DNA of 64,000 nucleotides, taken from CALVGQ01 sp964370435. GTDB taxonomy: Bacteria; Bacillota_I; Bacilli_A; Erysipelotrichales; Erysipelotrichaceae. The notes under the pieces were generated by a model. It had not been told where the DNA came from and searched no databases. It saw only the letters and a program-made list of their open reading frames with translations. The position numbers and the translations under genes are program-made. The stretch lies in contig CAYJJG010000003.1 of the NCBI GenBank assembly GCA_964370435.1, forward strand, positions 110,046 to 174,045, in the 5' to 3' direction. Positions within the stretch are counted from its first letter, which is position 1. Every line of letters begins with the position of its first letter. Shown here piece by piece: positions 1 through 9,642 of this stretch.

Positions 1-651
1 GTGAAACCCAAAACTAAGTCCAAATTTAAAATGATCACATAGTAAGAATTTACTTCCTTTTGTACGATTTAACATTGTTTGATTAATTAAGGTCTCATTC
101 ATTAACTCTGTAGATACACCTGTTTCATCAATACCACTACAACCAATAAAACACTTAGTTGCAAAAATATTAGATAAGGTTACTAATGCTACATTACCCG
201 ACATTGAATTTTTTGGATAGCGTACTTCACCACCAGTAAATACTACAGTAACTAAAGAATCTGGAGTATAGTTAATGGCTTTAGCATTATTAGTAAAGAC
301 AGTTACCTTTTTATCTTTGATAAAATCTAAAATCATAATTGAAGTTCTTGAAGAATTCAAAAAGATAACATCATTGTTTACAATAAAGCTCGCTGCCTTT
401 TTAGCAATAGCACGCATGTAGCGCTCTCTTTCATAATCTTGATTTTCAATAAAGTCTTGAATCAGGTAAGCTCCACCATAATTTCTAATAATAGCTCCCT
501 TACTCTCCCAATACTGTAAATCTCTTCTAATAGTTAATGCAGAAACATTAAATTTAGCTACTAAATCAACTACAGTTGCCTGTTGGTCACTTTGAATCAT
601 CGCCATAATTTGATTTCTACGCTCATCTACCTCTTTTTTACTTACCTTCAT
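1..651 (-). CDS. DeoR/GlpR-family transcriptional regulator (3' part cut by window edge)
   Basis: The reading frame stays open for 217 codons from an ATG at 651 to the window edge, so the C-terminus is missing. The N-terminus is a DeoR-type winged helix-turn-helix (about residues 5-60, with the recognition segment SALTIRRDLQYWESKG). A sugar-phosphate-isomerase-like effector domain follows, with NSSRTS and TGGE motifs typical of DeoR regulators. These proteins usually repress carbohydrate operons in response to sugar phosphates. A strong GGAGGG site lies 5 nt before the ATG. The gene overlaps the 3' end of the upstream membrane-protein gene by 14 bp, which suggests translational coupling. Target and effector cannot be read from the sequence. 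Confidence 0.85.
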   Translation of the reverse strand, partial: MKVSKKEVDERRNQIMAMIQSDQQATVVDLVAKFNVSALTIRRDLQYWESKGAIIRNYGGAYLIQDFIENQDYERERYMRAIAKKAASFIVNNDVIFLNSSRTSIMILDFIKDKKVTVFTNNAKAINYTPDSLVTVVFTGGEVRYPKNSMSGNVALVTLSNIFATKCFIGCSGIDETGVSTELMNETLINQTMLNRTKGSKFLLCDHFKFGLSFGFH

Positions 652-1375
652 GGCTTCCCTCCATTAACTGTTGATACTGTGCTTGGTATTGTGCTTTATT
701 TTTAACTGATTTATCTAACTTTATTAAGTTAGATAAAATAAAACATTGCTCCTTAGGATTCATATTTTTCATATTGATATTAGAAAAGCTTTTTAAAGCT
801 TTTGATTCATTATTACAGCACAGGTGGTAAATTCCATCAATTTCATCCCAGCTGAATATCTTAGGTGCTTTCTTCATTGTTTTAATTAATTTCATGTCGT
901 GATACACTTTTTGAGCTTGGCGATGTTGATTACTAACATGATAAGCTCTCAACTTATAGTAATAATAAATAAACAACATTTTAGTATCTGAGCGCAAATA
1001 TTTTTCATTTAATGCTATAATCTCTAAAACTTCATTCCCTTCTTTTAGTTCTAATTTTAATTGCAGATAAAACAAGGGCTTAACGTTTTTATAACCATTA
1101 AAATAATCTTGCTTCTCTAGCTTCATAAAAATTTCTTGCGCTTTTTGTGGATTCATCTCAAAGTTCAAAGCATAAAGAGCTTTGTGATACAATACCTTTA
1201 AATATTCAGCATAAATGCTTATTGTCATTGCAAACACACTTATTACTAGGAAGATATACTTGAAAATAGTATTAGGCCCATAAATTAATAAGTATATTGC
1301 GAAGCAAAAGTAAATAAAATAAGCTAAATAGGTAAACAGGGTTCGCATCTTTTGTTTTATAGTATAATTTTTCAT
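638..1375 (-). CDS. Hypothetical protein with two N-terminal membrane helices
   Basis: 245 residues. Two hydrophobic helices lie at about 12-31 and 36-55. They are followed by about 190 mostly hydrophilic, helix-rich residues that look like irregular TPR-type repeats (alternating aromatic and Leu/Ala positions); no enzyme motif is visible. I do not recognise the family. It is the first gene of a two-gene unit with the overlapping DeoR regulator. There is no Shine-Dalgarno sequence before the ATG, and a TATAAT box ends 6 nt upstream, so the mRNA may be leaderless. A LexA-type box lies just upstream of the promoter. Confidence 0.75.
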   Translation of the reverse strand: MKNYTIKQKMRTLFTYLAYFIYFCFAIYLLIYGPNTIFKYIFLVISVFAMTISIYAEYLKVLYHKALYALNFEMNPQKAQEIFMKLEKQDYFNGYKNVKPLFYLQLKLELKEGNEVLEIIALNEKYLRSDTKMLFIYYYYKLRAYHVSNQHRQAQKVYHDMKLIKTMKKAPKIFSWDEIDGIYHLCCNNESKALKSFSNINMKNMNPKEQCFILSNLIKLDKSVKNKAQYQAQYQQLMEGSHEGK

Positions 1376-1381
1376 ACTTGA

Positions 1382-1387
1382 ATTATA
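1382..1387 (-). promoter_or_regulatory. -10 box of a probable leaderless promoter
   Basis: TATAAT on the minus strand ends 6 nt before the ATG at 1375. The predicted transcription start then coincides with the A of the ATG. No purine-rich ribosome-binding site is present. The -35 region is poorly defined. Confidence 0.5.
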
Positions 1388-1407
1388 TAATAAAATAGCT
1401 GTTTTAA

Positions 1408-1419
1408 GAACGAGCGTTC
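1408..1419. promoter_or_regulatory. LexA/DinR-type operator candidate
   Basis: GAACGAGCGTTC matches the GAACRNRYGTTY core of the Bacillota LexA (DinR) box at all specified positions. It sits at about -33 to -44 relative to the predicted start of the 245-residue membrane-protein gene, where a repressor would block RNA polymerase. One short match could be chance. Confidence 0.4.
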
Positions 1420-1498
1420 ATAAAAACGATAAATAAATCATATAATTCATATTATAAGATAACTATTCATATAAACTTAACTCTTTAACAATATTAAA

Positions 1499-1538
1499 AC
1501 GAACCTCATCCATTGATTATTCAACTTTGAAGGTTCGT
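1499..1538 (-). terminator. Terminator of the pur operon (weak)
   Basis: ACGAACCT and AGGTTCGT form an 8-bp stem with a 24-nt loop just downstream of the purD stop codon. T-rich sequence follows on the minus strand and also on the plus strand, so it may act in both directions. The long loop makes it weak. Confidence 0.5.
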
Positions 1539-1554
1539 ATAATACTTTTAAATT

Positions 1555-2808
1555 TTATTTTATTCCTTTACTTCCAATATCAGTACGATAGAATAAAGCA
1601 TCGCAATTTATCTTTTTAATTTCTTCATATACTGCATTTTGTGCCGTTTTTAAATCTTTTCCACTAGCACTTACTAGTAATACTCTTCCACCACTGTTAG
1701 TAAGAACCTTGTTTTGTAAAGTTGTTCCCATATGAAATAGTGGTGTTTTTACTTCATCTAAATTTTCAATTACAGCTCCCTTTTGATAACTTTCAGGATA
1801 GCCTTTGCTAGCTAACACTACACCTATGAAACAATCATCATCCCATGAGAGTTGTAATTCTTGACCATCTAGGACCTTAATACACACTTCATATAAATCA
1901 TCTTTCATTGCCAACAGGATTACTTCAGTTTCAGGGTCACCAAAACGTACATTAAATTCAATCGTCTTAACGCCCTCTTTAGTCCACATGCAACCACCAT
2001 ATAAAACACCAGTAAAAGGTATATTTTCTTCTACCATAGCTTTTGCCATTGGTTTCATTATTTGTTCAAGAGCCTGCTCAATTACTTCTTGAGGTAGATG
2101 ATTAACAGGAGTATAAGCTCCCATTCCACCAGTATTTAATCCTAAATCATTATCAAATGCCCGTTTATGGTCTTGAGCAATCTGCATTGGTATAACTACT
2201 TCTTTATTTACAAATGCTAATAATGAAAATTCTTCACCTTCTAAAAACTCTTCAATAACTACTGAAGCTCCTGCACCACTAAACAGCTGATTACACATCA
2301 TATCTTTTAGTGCTTCTTCTGCTTCTGCTCTTGTTGTAGCAACAATAACACCTTTTCCAGCTGCTAAACCATCAGCTTTTATTACTATCGGAATTTGTTG
2401 TTTTGCTAAATAAGATTGAGCTTCTTGATAGTTATTAAAACTTTCATATTTTGCGGTAGGAATTGCATATTTTTTTAACATTGCTTTACAAAACACTTTA
2501 CTACCTTCTAAATTTGCTGCAGCCTTACTTGGTCCAAATATAGTGCACCCTGCTGCTTCAAATACATCAACTATGCCTTCACACAGTGGAATTTCTGGAC
2601 CAACAAAGGTTAGATCAATCTTGTTTTCTTTTACAAAATTGATTAACCCTTCAAAATTATTTTGTTGAAGATTCACAAGCGTAGCTACATCGCACATGCC
2701 TGGATTCCCCGGAGCTACGAACACTTCTTCAACGTGTTTACTTTGTTTAAATTTATAGGCAAGCGCATGTTCACGCCCACCACTTCCAATGACAAGTACC
2801 TTCGCCAT
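1555..2808 (-). CDS. purD: Phosphoribosylamine-glycine ligase (GAR synthetase)
   Basis: 417 residues, the usual length for PurD. The enzyme joins phosphoribosylamine and glycine with ATP to give GAR, the second step of cytosolic purine synthesis. The N-terminal motif GSGGREHAL (residues 8-16) is diagnostic. An ATP-grasp core follows (IKADGLAAGKGV at about 143-154, then a metal-binding segment ending NVRFGDPE). It is the last gene of the purE-L-M-N-H-D operon. Its ATG overlaps the purH stop codon by one base (TAATG), so the two are translationally coupled. Confidence 0.97.
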   Translation of the reverse strand: MAKVLVIGSGGREHALAYKFKQSKHVEEVFVAPGNPGMCDVATLVNLQQNNFEGLINFVKENKIDLTFVGPEIPLCEGIVDVFEAAGCTIFGPSKAAANLEGSKVFCKAMLKKYAIPTAKYESFNNYQEAQSYLAKQQIPIVIKADGLAAGKGVIVATTRAEAEEALKDMMCNQLFSGAGASVVIEEFLEGEEFSLLAFVNKEVVIPMQIAQDHKRAFDNDLGLNTGGMGAYTPVNHLPQEVIEQALEQIMKPMAKAMVEENIPFTGVLYGGCMWTKEGVKTIEFNVRFGDPETEVILLAMKDDLYEVCIKVLDGQELQLSWDDDCFIGVVLASKGYPESYQKGAVIENLDEVKTPLFHMGTTLQNKVLTNSGGRVLLVSASGKDLKTAQNAVYEEIKKINCDALFYRTDIGSKGIK

Positions 2809-4340
2809 TAGTGTTTAAAGTGTCGCTTTCCAGTTGTAACCATTGCGATGTTTTTTTCATTAGCCATAGCTATTGAATCTTGATCCTTAATGGACCCTCC
2901 AGGTTGTATTATACAAGCAATACCATAACGACTAGCTAGTTCTACAGTATCATTCATAGGAAAAAACGCATCCGATGCTAAGGTTGCTCCTTGTGCTTTT
3001 TCTTTAGCTTGTTCTAGGGCAATAAGCGCTGCCCCAACACGGTTCATCTGTCCGGCACCTACCCCTATGGTTTGTCCATCTTTTACTACAACTATAGCGT
3101 TAGACTTCACATGCTTAACTACTTTTTCGCCAAATAAACAATCTTCAATTTGTTTTTCTGTAGGTTTTATTTTAGTAACTACAGTTAATTCTTCTTTATG
3201 AGCACTATCATGATTTTCAGATTGTACTAATAATCCACCACTTACACTAACACATTTATCTTCTGTGTCTTCTCCATTTAAGTCAAAAGTCATAAGCCGT
3301 ATATTCTTCTTTTTTGATAATAGTGCTAATGCTTCTTTATCAAAAGAAGGAGCTAATATAATTTCTAAAAATATTTTACTCATTGCTTCAGCAATTTCAA
3401 TATTAACTTCCTCATTTAGTGCAACAATTCCTCCAAAAATACTAATTGGATCTGATTCATATGCTTTATTCCATGCATAAGTAATATCCTTTGCTACACC
3501 TACTCCACAAGGATTCATGTGTTTAACCGCAACAACTGCTGGATCACCATGAAACTCTTTTAAAATTTGAAGTGTTGCTGCAGCATCTTGAATGTTGTTA
3601 TAAGAAAGCTCTTTACCATGTAGCTGTACTGCTGTGGCTATTGAATAACGCACTTTTTTAATATCACTATAAAACGAAGCACTTTGATGAGGATTTTCTC
3701 CATAACGTAGTGTTTGTTTTAAGTCATAAGCTTTAATTATTTTTTCTGGCTGTTCTTCTTCTACATAATTAGTAAAATATTCTTGAATCATTGCATCATA
3801 AGCAGCTGTAGTTCTAAATGCCTTAGCCGCTAATCTTTGGCGAGTTTCAAACTTGGTATCTCGATATTCTTTTATCTCTCTTAAGACAACATCATAATCT
3901 TGTACATCAGTAACCACAGTGACATACTGATGATTTTTAGCAGCACTACGAATCATACTAGGACCACCAATATCAATGTTTTCAATCGCCTCTTCATGTG
4001 TGAAATTGGCTTTAGAGATTGTTTCTTTAAACGGATATAAATTAACACATACTAAATCAATAGGTGCAATATGATGTTCCTTCATGCTTGCTACATGATT
4101 TTCTTTATCACGAATTGCTAATAAACCTCCATGAATTTTAGGATGAAGCGTTTTTACACGTCCATCTAACATTTCTGGAAAATTGGTTACTTCATCAATC
4201 GATAGTGTTTTAATACCTGCATCATCAATGAACTTTTTTGTTCCACCTGTAGAAATAATTTCATAACCTGCAGCTACTAATCCTTCCACAAACATAATTA
4301 AATTACTCTTATCACTTACACTAATTAATGCTCTTTTCAT
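2808..4340 (-). CDS. purH: Bifunctional AICAR transformylase / IMP cyclohydrolase
   Basis: 510 residues. PurH performs the last two steps to IMP: formylation of AICAR with 10-formyl-THF, then ring closure. The N-terminal MGS-like IMP cyclohydrolase domain (about 1-145) carries DGRVKTLHPKIHGG. The C-terminal transformylase domain carries KHMNPCG, with the family's catalytic Lys-His pair. It lies 2 nt after purN and overlaps the purD start by one base. The sequence looks intact and of normal length. Confidence 0.97.
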   Translation of the reverse strand: MKRALISVSDKSNLIMFVEGLVAAGYEIISTGGTKKFIDDAGIKTLSIDEVTNFPEMLDGRVKTLHPKIHGGLLAIRDKENHVASMKEHHIAPIDLVCVNLYPFKETISKANFTHEEAIENIDIGGPSMIRSAAKNHQYVTVVTDVQDYDVVLREIKEYRDTKFETRQRLAAKAFRTTAAYDAMIQEYFTNYVEEEQPEKIIKAYDLKQTLRYGENPHQSASFYSDIKKVRYSIATAVQLHGKELSYNNIQDAAATLQILKEFHGDPAVVAVKHMNPCGVGVAKDITYAWNKAYESDPISIFGGIVALNEEVNIEIAEAMSKIFLEIILAPSFDKEALALLSKKKNIRLMTFDLNGEDTEDKCVSVSGGLLVQSENHDSAHKEELTVVTKIKPTEKQIEDCLFGEKVVKHVKSNAIVVVKDGQTIGVGAGQMNRVGAALIALEQAKEKAQGATLASDAFFPMNDTVELASRYGIACIIQPGGSIKDQDSIAMANEKNIAMVTTGKRHFKH

Positions 4341-4342
4341 AG

Positions 4343-4909
4343 TTATTCCTCCAATAAAGTTTTAATCGTTTTAGGATATAATTGGTGTTCAATTTCATGA
4401 ATACGTTTAGTTATTTCTTCTCTTGTGAAATGCTCTTGCACCTCAAAAGCTTTTTGGGCTATAATCGCACCACCATCTAGTGTTTGATCAACATAATGAA
4501 TACTAACACCCATTACTTTTACTTTATAATCAATGGCCTGACCAATCGCATCTTTTCCTTTAAATGCAGGGAGAAGAGAGGGATGAATATTGATTATTTT
4601 ATTAGCATAAGCAGTTAATAAAACTTCAGATAGTATACGCATATATCCTGCTAAAACAATTAAATCAATCTCTTTCTTCCTACATAAGCTTACGATTTCT
4701 TTTTCATAAGCCGCTTTACTTTCGTATGCTTTAGCACTAAACACAAAAGTTTCAATATTTCTTTTTCTTGCTTTTTCAATTACTAATGCTTGTGGTTGAT
4801 CAACCACCACTAATGTAATCATAGCATTTAATTCACCTTTATCGATTGCGTCAGCTATCGCATCAAAATTAGAACCAGTACCAGAGGCGAACACAGCTAA
4901 TTTTTTCAT
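4343..4909 (-). CDS. purN: Phosphoribosylglycinamide formyltransferase (10-formyl-THF dependent)
   Basis: 188 residues. PurN transfers a formyl group from 10-formyl-THF to GAR. FASGTGSNF near the N-terminus is the phosphate-binding loop. NIHPSLLPAFKG supplies the catalytic Asn and His, and a later Asp in DQTLDGG completes the site. It overlaps the end of purM by 4 bp. The formate-dependent alternative PurT is not seen in the window. Confidence 0.97.
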   Translation of the reverse strand: MKKLAVFASGTGSNFDAIADAIDKGELNAMITLVVVDQPQALVIEKARKRNIETFVFSAKAYESKAAYEKEIVSLCRKKEIDLIVLAGYMRILSEVLLTAYANKIINIHPSLLPAFKGKDAIGQAIDYKVKVMGVSIHYVDQTLDGGAIIAQKAFEVQEHFTREEITKRIHEIEHQLYPKTIKTLLEE

Positions 4910-5931
4910 TCGAAAGATACTCCCTCAAAATCAACTACTTCACCAATGACAGTGGCTTTCTCATTTAAACGCTCTAAAATAGCTAAAGTTTGTGATGCAT
5001 CTTTTGCATCAACAACTAAAATCATACCAATTCCCATGTTAAAAACATTATACATTTCTTCTTCATTAATATTTGATAACTCTTTTAACACTTTAAAAAT
5101 TGGAGGTATTGTCCATGATCCTTTTTTAATTTTAATTCCTAAGCCTTCTTTTAGACATCTTGGCATATTTTCTTGAAATCCCCCACCAGTTATATGAGCA
5201 ATGCCATGGACATCGATATTATTAAGTACTTCAAGGACAGCCTTTACATATATTTTTGTAGGAGTTAATAAAGCTTCTCCAAGTGTAGTCCCTAATGAAT
5301 CATAGTGAGTATCTAAGTCTAAAGCATTATCTTTTAAAATGATTTTTCTAACTAAGCTAAAGCCATTAGAATGAACACCACTACTAGCTAGACCAATTAC
5401 CACATCGTTTGCTTTAGTTTTTGTACCATCGATAAGTTTTGTTTTTTCAACAGCACCAACACTAAACCCTGCAATATCATATTCTTCATCTTGATACATA
5501 CCGGGCATCTCGGCAGTCTCTCCACCGATTAATGCACAGTTTGCAAGTACACATCCATCCGCTACCCCTTTTACTATTTGTTCAATTTTTTCAGGATAGT
5601 TTTTTCCAACTGCTATATAATCTAAGAAATATAGTGGAGCAGCCCCCTGTGCAATAATATCATTAACACACATAGCTACTACATCTTGTCCAATAGTATC
5701 GTGTTTATCCATCATGAAAGCTAACTTTAATTTAGTTCCTACACCATCAGTTCCACTTACTAAAACTGGCTCTTTAAGATTAAGTGCTGATAGATCAAAT
5801 AAGCCACCAAATGAGCCTATAGAGCTCATCATCCCTAAGCGATGAGTACGTGCTACATGTTTTTTAATTCTATTTACTGACTCATATCCAGCTTCTAAGC
5901 TAACACCAGCCTCTTGATATTGATTTGACAT
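4906..5931 (-). CDS. purM: Phosphoribosylformylglycinamidine cyclo-ligase (AIR synthetase)
   Basis: 341 residues, standard for PurM. The enzyme closes the imidazole ring of FGAM with ATP to give AIR. GTDGVGTKLK (about 60-69) and the glycine-rich IGGETAEMPGMY segment are family signatures, and HITGGGFQENMPR is the conserved C-terminal motif. It lies 1 nt after purL and overlaps purN, consistent with one polycistronic mRNA. Confidence 0.97.
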   Translation of the reverse strand: MSNQYQEAGVSLEAGYESVNRIKKHVARTHRLGMMSSIGSFGGLFDLSALNLKEPVLVSGTDGVGTKLKLAFMMDKHDTIGQDVVAMCVNDIIAQGAAPLYFLDYIAVGKNYPEKIEQIVKGVADGCVLANCALIGGETAEMPGMYQDEEYDIAGFSVGAVEKTKLIDGTKTKANDVVIGLASSGVHSNGFSLVRKIILKDNALDLDTHYDSLGTTLGEALLTPTKIYVKAVLEVLNNIDVHGIAHITGGGFQENMPRCLKEGLGIKIKKGSWTIPPIFKVLKELSNINEEEMYNVFNMGIGMILVVDAKDASQTLAILERLNEKATVIGEVVDFEGVSFE

Positions 5932-5932
5932 T

Positions 5933-8900
5933 TTACTTATCCTTTCTAAAATAATTTACACCACTGGCGAAAATATTTTGTTTCTTATTACCTTCAATAT
6001 TCTTAAAGACATCCTCGAAATAACGCTCACTATGGGCCATTTTACCTAAAACACGACCGTCTTTCGAAACTATTCCTTCAATCGCAAAAGTAGAGCCATT
6101 GAGATTACACTGTTCATTCATTGTTGGATTTCCTTGTTCATCACAATATTGAAAAGCAATTTGTCCATTTTCAATTAGTTCTGACAATTTATCTTGATTA
6201 ACTACAAATTTCCCTTCCCCATGAGATACCGCAAGACTATGCACCTCACCCACAGTTAAATCTTGTAACCATGGACTATTATTTGAAACTACTCTAGTAT
6301 TAATCATCGCAGATATGTGACGATTAATATCATTTCTAACTAAAGTAGCATCAGTATCATTTAATGTTTTTACTTTTCCATAAGGTAATAAACCTGACTT
6401 TATTAAAGCTTGAAATCCATTACAAATCCCAATAATTAAACCATCACGTTCTTTTAAACGCTCCAATGCTGCTTTAACTTTTTCATTTTGTAATACATTC
6501 ACAATAAACTTAGCGCTTCCATCAGGTTCATCACCACTAGAGAAACCTCCAGGTATTGCAAAGATATGACATTGATCAAGATAGCTTACCATTTCATCAA
6601 TACTCTTTGTAACATCTTGTTCACTTAAATTTCTAAATACCATAATATCACACTTAGCACCTTCTTCTTCAAAGGCACGCTTTGTATCATATTCACAGTT
6701 ATTACCCGGGAATACCGGAATAAACACTTTTACAAGATCAACTAGTGTACTTGCTTTTCTTCGCGTATTACTAATATAATCCACTTTTTTAACTTCACTA
6801 GTTTTTGCTTTTGCACTTATAGGATATAAAGTTTTAAATGTATTTGTCCATGCATCAAGCACTTCATCAGCACTTAAATTAATACCGTTGACAGTATAAT
6901 CTTTAGTAGTAGTAACTCCTAACTTATGAGCATCACTTAATACCTCTACACTTTCAGTTACTATAGCAGCAGGTATTAGTTTCATTAAATCGATATCACT
7001 ATCTAGCTTAAATCCTATTTTATTTCCAAAACTCATTTTAAAACAAGCAGCTAAAATCCCACCTTCTTCTACAACATAAGCACTAAGTATTTTTTTATCA
7101 ACAATACCTTTTTCAACAGCATTAAAAAGTTCACGATAACTTTCTAAATTTAAAGTACCATCATCATTAAACTTAGGTAAGTAAACCGATAAAACGCTAT
7201 TATTCTTTTTAATATGTGGGGTAATTATATTCTTAGTCGACGCTGTACTACACGCAAAACTAATTAGTGTTGGAACTACATCTAAGTCATTAAAACTACC
7301 TGACATAGAATCTTTCCCACCTATAGCTGCCTTATTAAAATAATCTTGCACCTGAATAGTTCCTAATAGTGCTTCACTTACTTTCCCCCATCGTTTAGGA
7401 TCTTTGTTTAATCTTTCAAAATACTCTTGAAATGAAAAATAAAGAGTTTTTATTGTCCCACCAACCGCAACTGTTTTAGCCATCGATTCTAATACACTAA
7501 CTTGTGCACCAAGATAACAGCTATAATCCATAACTCGTGGATTAAATCCTTGAGCTAGCACACTACACGTTGTTGTTTTACCGCTTATTACAGGTAACTT
7601 TTGAACAGAGGCTTGAATTGGTGTCAACTGTGTTTGTCCTCCAAAAGGCATTAATACCGTAGTTGAGCCAATAGAGGCATCAAAGTTTTCAACTAATCCT
7701 TTTTGACAAGCTACATTCTTATCTGCCATCATTTTTAAAATAGTATCTTTTGTAAGTATCGTATCTTTAAAAGGATTTTCTTTTCCGTGATCACTAATAA
7801 CTACCGCAGTACGTTGACGAACTCCTGCAGTATCTAGGAATGTTCTAGAAATATCTACTATAGTATGATCAAAGTAACGCATGATTAATCGGTTATTATC
7901 ACTAACCACTGCTACTTCATAGGCTTCTAAATTTTCTTGATGAGCTAACCTTAAGAATGCTTCCTTATCTTTTTTAGCAAGCACTACAGCCATTCTTTCT
8001 TGACTTTCACTAATCGCTAGTTCTGTTGCATTGAGTCCTGCATATTTAGTGCGAACTTGGTCCAATTGAATAATTAGCCCATCAGCTAATTCGCCAATAG
8101 CTACACAAACACCACCAGCACCAAAATCATTACATTTTTTTATTAGTTTAGTACACTCGGAATTTCTAAATAAACGTTGTATTTTGCGCTCTTCTACAGC
8201 ATTACCTTTTTGTACCTCACTAGCACACGTATCTAAAGAGGACATAGTATGTTGCTTACTAGAACCCGTAGCGCCTCCAATACCATCTCTTCCTGTTCTT
8301 CCACCTAACAATACGACGATATCACCACAAACCGGCTCTTGGCGAACTACATCGCTTGCTTTAACTGCACCGACCACGGCACCTACTTCTAAATGTTTTG
8401 CTACATAGTCATCATGATAGATTTCTTTTACAAAAGTAGTTGCTAAACCTATTTGGTTACCGTAAGAAGAGTTTCCTACTGTAGCTTTTTTGCTAATTAC
8501 TTTTTGTGCCAGTTTTCCTGGTAGCGTAGCACTCATTGGTGCTAATACATCACCACAACCACTTACTCGCATCGCTTGATAAACATAGCTACGTCCACTA
8601 AGTGGATCACGAATAGCTCCTCCAATACAGGTAGAAGCACCCCCAAAAGGCTCAATTTCAGTAGGATGATTATGAGTTTCATTTTTAAATTGTAATAACC
8701 ATTTTTCTATCTTACCATCAACATCGACATCTACAAAAACACTGCAGGCATTAATTTCATTAGAAATTTCCACTTCAGTTAATAAATTTCTTTGTCTTAA
8801 ACTACGCGCATTAATAGTGGCCATGTCCATCAATGTAATCGGTTTACTTGTACGATTAGTTTCTTCTCTAAGCTCGATATATCGATCTAAAGCAGCTTGT

Positions 8901-9634
8901 ATCGATTCACTAAATTTAGAAGATTCTATTTTTATATCCTCTAAACAAGTTTCAAAAGTTGTATGACGACAATGATCAGACCAATAAGTATCTAATACTT
9001 TTATTTCAGTTTCGCTAGGATCTCTTTTTTCTTCATTCTTAAAGTAGTCTTGTACTAAAAGCAAATCTTCTAACGACATCGCTAAGTTTAATTTTTGATG
9101 AAATCCATCGATACCTTTACTATCTAAATTAATAAAACCACTATAATCCTCTAAAGCTGTTACCTCTACATTTTGATCTAGACTAAACTTATTTAAATCT
9201 TTAACACGAGATTCAATAGGATTAATAAGGTAGTTTTCAACTTGAGTACGCTCCATATCATTACACTCTTCTAGAATAATAATCTTTCCACAAGTAATAC
9301 TACAAGTTGACTTAGGATCCAACAAGCGAACACACTGCATTGCTGAATCGGCACGTTGATCATATTGTCCTGGCAAAGTTTCCATGATTATTGCTTGTTG
9401 AAGTGATAAATTTAATTCATAAAATACATCGTCTACCATAACTTCAGTAAACACTGTATTTACTGCTTTATCTAAAATATTTTCTTCAATATTAAAAACA
9501 TCGTATATATTAATTAGACGTAAGCTTTGCGCTTGTATATTAAAATTTTCTTTTAATGTAGCATATAAATCTTCTGCCTCTGTTTGAAATCCTATTTTCT
9601 TTTCTACAAATATTCTTTTATTAATTAAAGCCAT
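5933..9634 (-). CDS. purL: Phosphoribosylformylglycinamidine synthase, long single-chain form
   Basis: 1233 residues. It converts FGAR and glutamine to FGAM. This is the fused form, with the synthetase and the glutaminase in one chain, rather than the PurS-PurQ-PurL complex of Bacillus. The FGAM-synthase core contains TYWSDHCRHTTFET and FKNETHNHPTEIEPFGGAST. The C-terminal class I amidotransferase (from about residue 975) has FPGNNCE, GGFSSGDE, the nucleophile in GICNGFQ, and a closing HSERYFED. This long type occurs in clostridial and related anaerobes. The start follows GGAGGAG at good spacing. Confidence 0.96.
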   Translation of the reverse strand: MALINKRIFVEKKIGFQTEAEDLYATLKENFNIQAQSLRLINIYDVFNIEENILDKAVNTVFTEVMVDDVFYELNLSLQQAIIMETLPGQYDQRADSAMQCVRLLDPKSTCSITCGKIIILEECNDMERTQVENYLINPIESRVKDLNKFSLDQNVEVTALEDYSGFINLDSKGIDGFHQKLNLAMSLEDLLLVQDYFKNEEKRDPSETEIKVLDTYWSDHCRHTTFETCLEDIKIESSKFSESIQAALDRYIELREETNRTSKPITLMDMATINARSLRQRNLLTEVEISNEINACSVFVDVDVDGKIEKWLLQFKNETHNHPTEIEPFGGASTCIGGAIRDPLSGRSYVYQAMRVSGCGDVLAPMSATLPGKLAQKVISKKATVGNSSYGNQIGLATTFVKEIYHDDYVAKHLEVGAVVGAVKASDVVRQEPVCGDIVVLLGGRTGRDGIGGATGSSKQHTMSSLDTCASEVQKGNAVEERKIQRLFRNSECTKLIKKCNDFGAGGVCVAIGELADGLIIQLDQVRTKYAGLNATELAISESQERMAVVLAKKDKEAFLRLAHQENLEAYEVAVVSDNNRLIMRYFDHTIVDISRTFLDTAGVRQRTAVVISDHGKENPFKDTILTKDTILKMMADKNVACQKGLVENFDASIGSTTVLMPFGGQTQLTPIQASVQKLPVISGKTTTCSVLAQGFNPRVMDYSCYLGAQVSVLESMAKTVAVGGTIKTLYFSFQEYFERLNKDPKRWGKVSEALLGTIQVQDYFNKAAIGGKDSMSGSFNDLDVVPTLISFACSTASTKNIITPHIKKNNSVLSVYLPKFNDDGTLNLESYRELFNAVEKGIVDKKILSAYVVEEGGILAACFKMSFGNKIGFKLDSDIDLMKLIPAAIVTESVEVLSDAHKLGVTTTKDYTVNGINLSADEVLDAWTNTFKTLYPISAKAKTSEVKKVDYISNTRRKASTLVDLVKVFIPVFPGNNCEYDTKRAFEEEGAKCDIMVFRNLSEQDVTKSIDEMVSYLDQCHIFAIPGGFSSGDEPDGSAKFIVNVLQNEKVKAALERLKERDGLIIGICNGFQALIKSGLLPYGKVKTLNDTDATLVRNDINRHISAMINTRVVSNNSPWLQDLTVGEVHSLAVSHGEGKFVVNQDKLSELIENGQIAFQYCDEQGNPTMNEQCNLNGSTFAIEGIVSKDGRVLGKMAHSERYFEDVFKNIEGNKKQNIFASGVNYFRKDK

Positions 9635-9642
9635 AACTCCTC

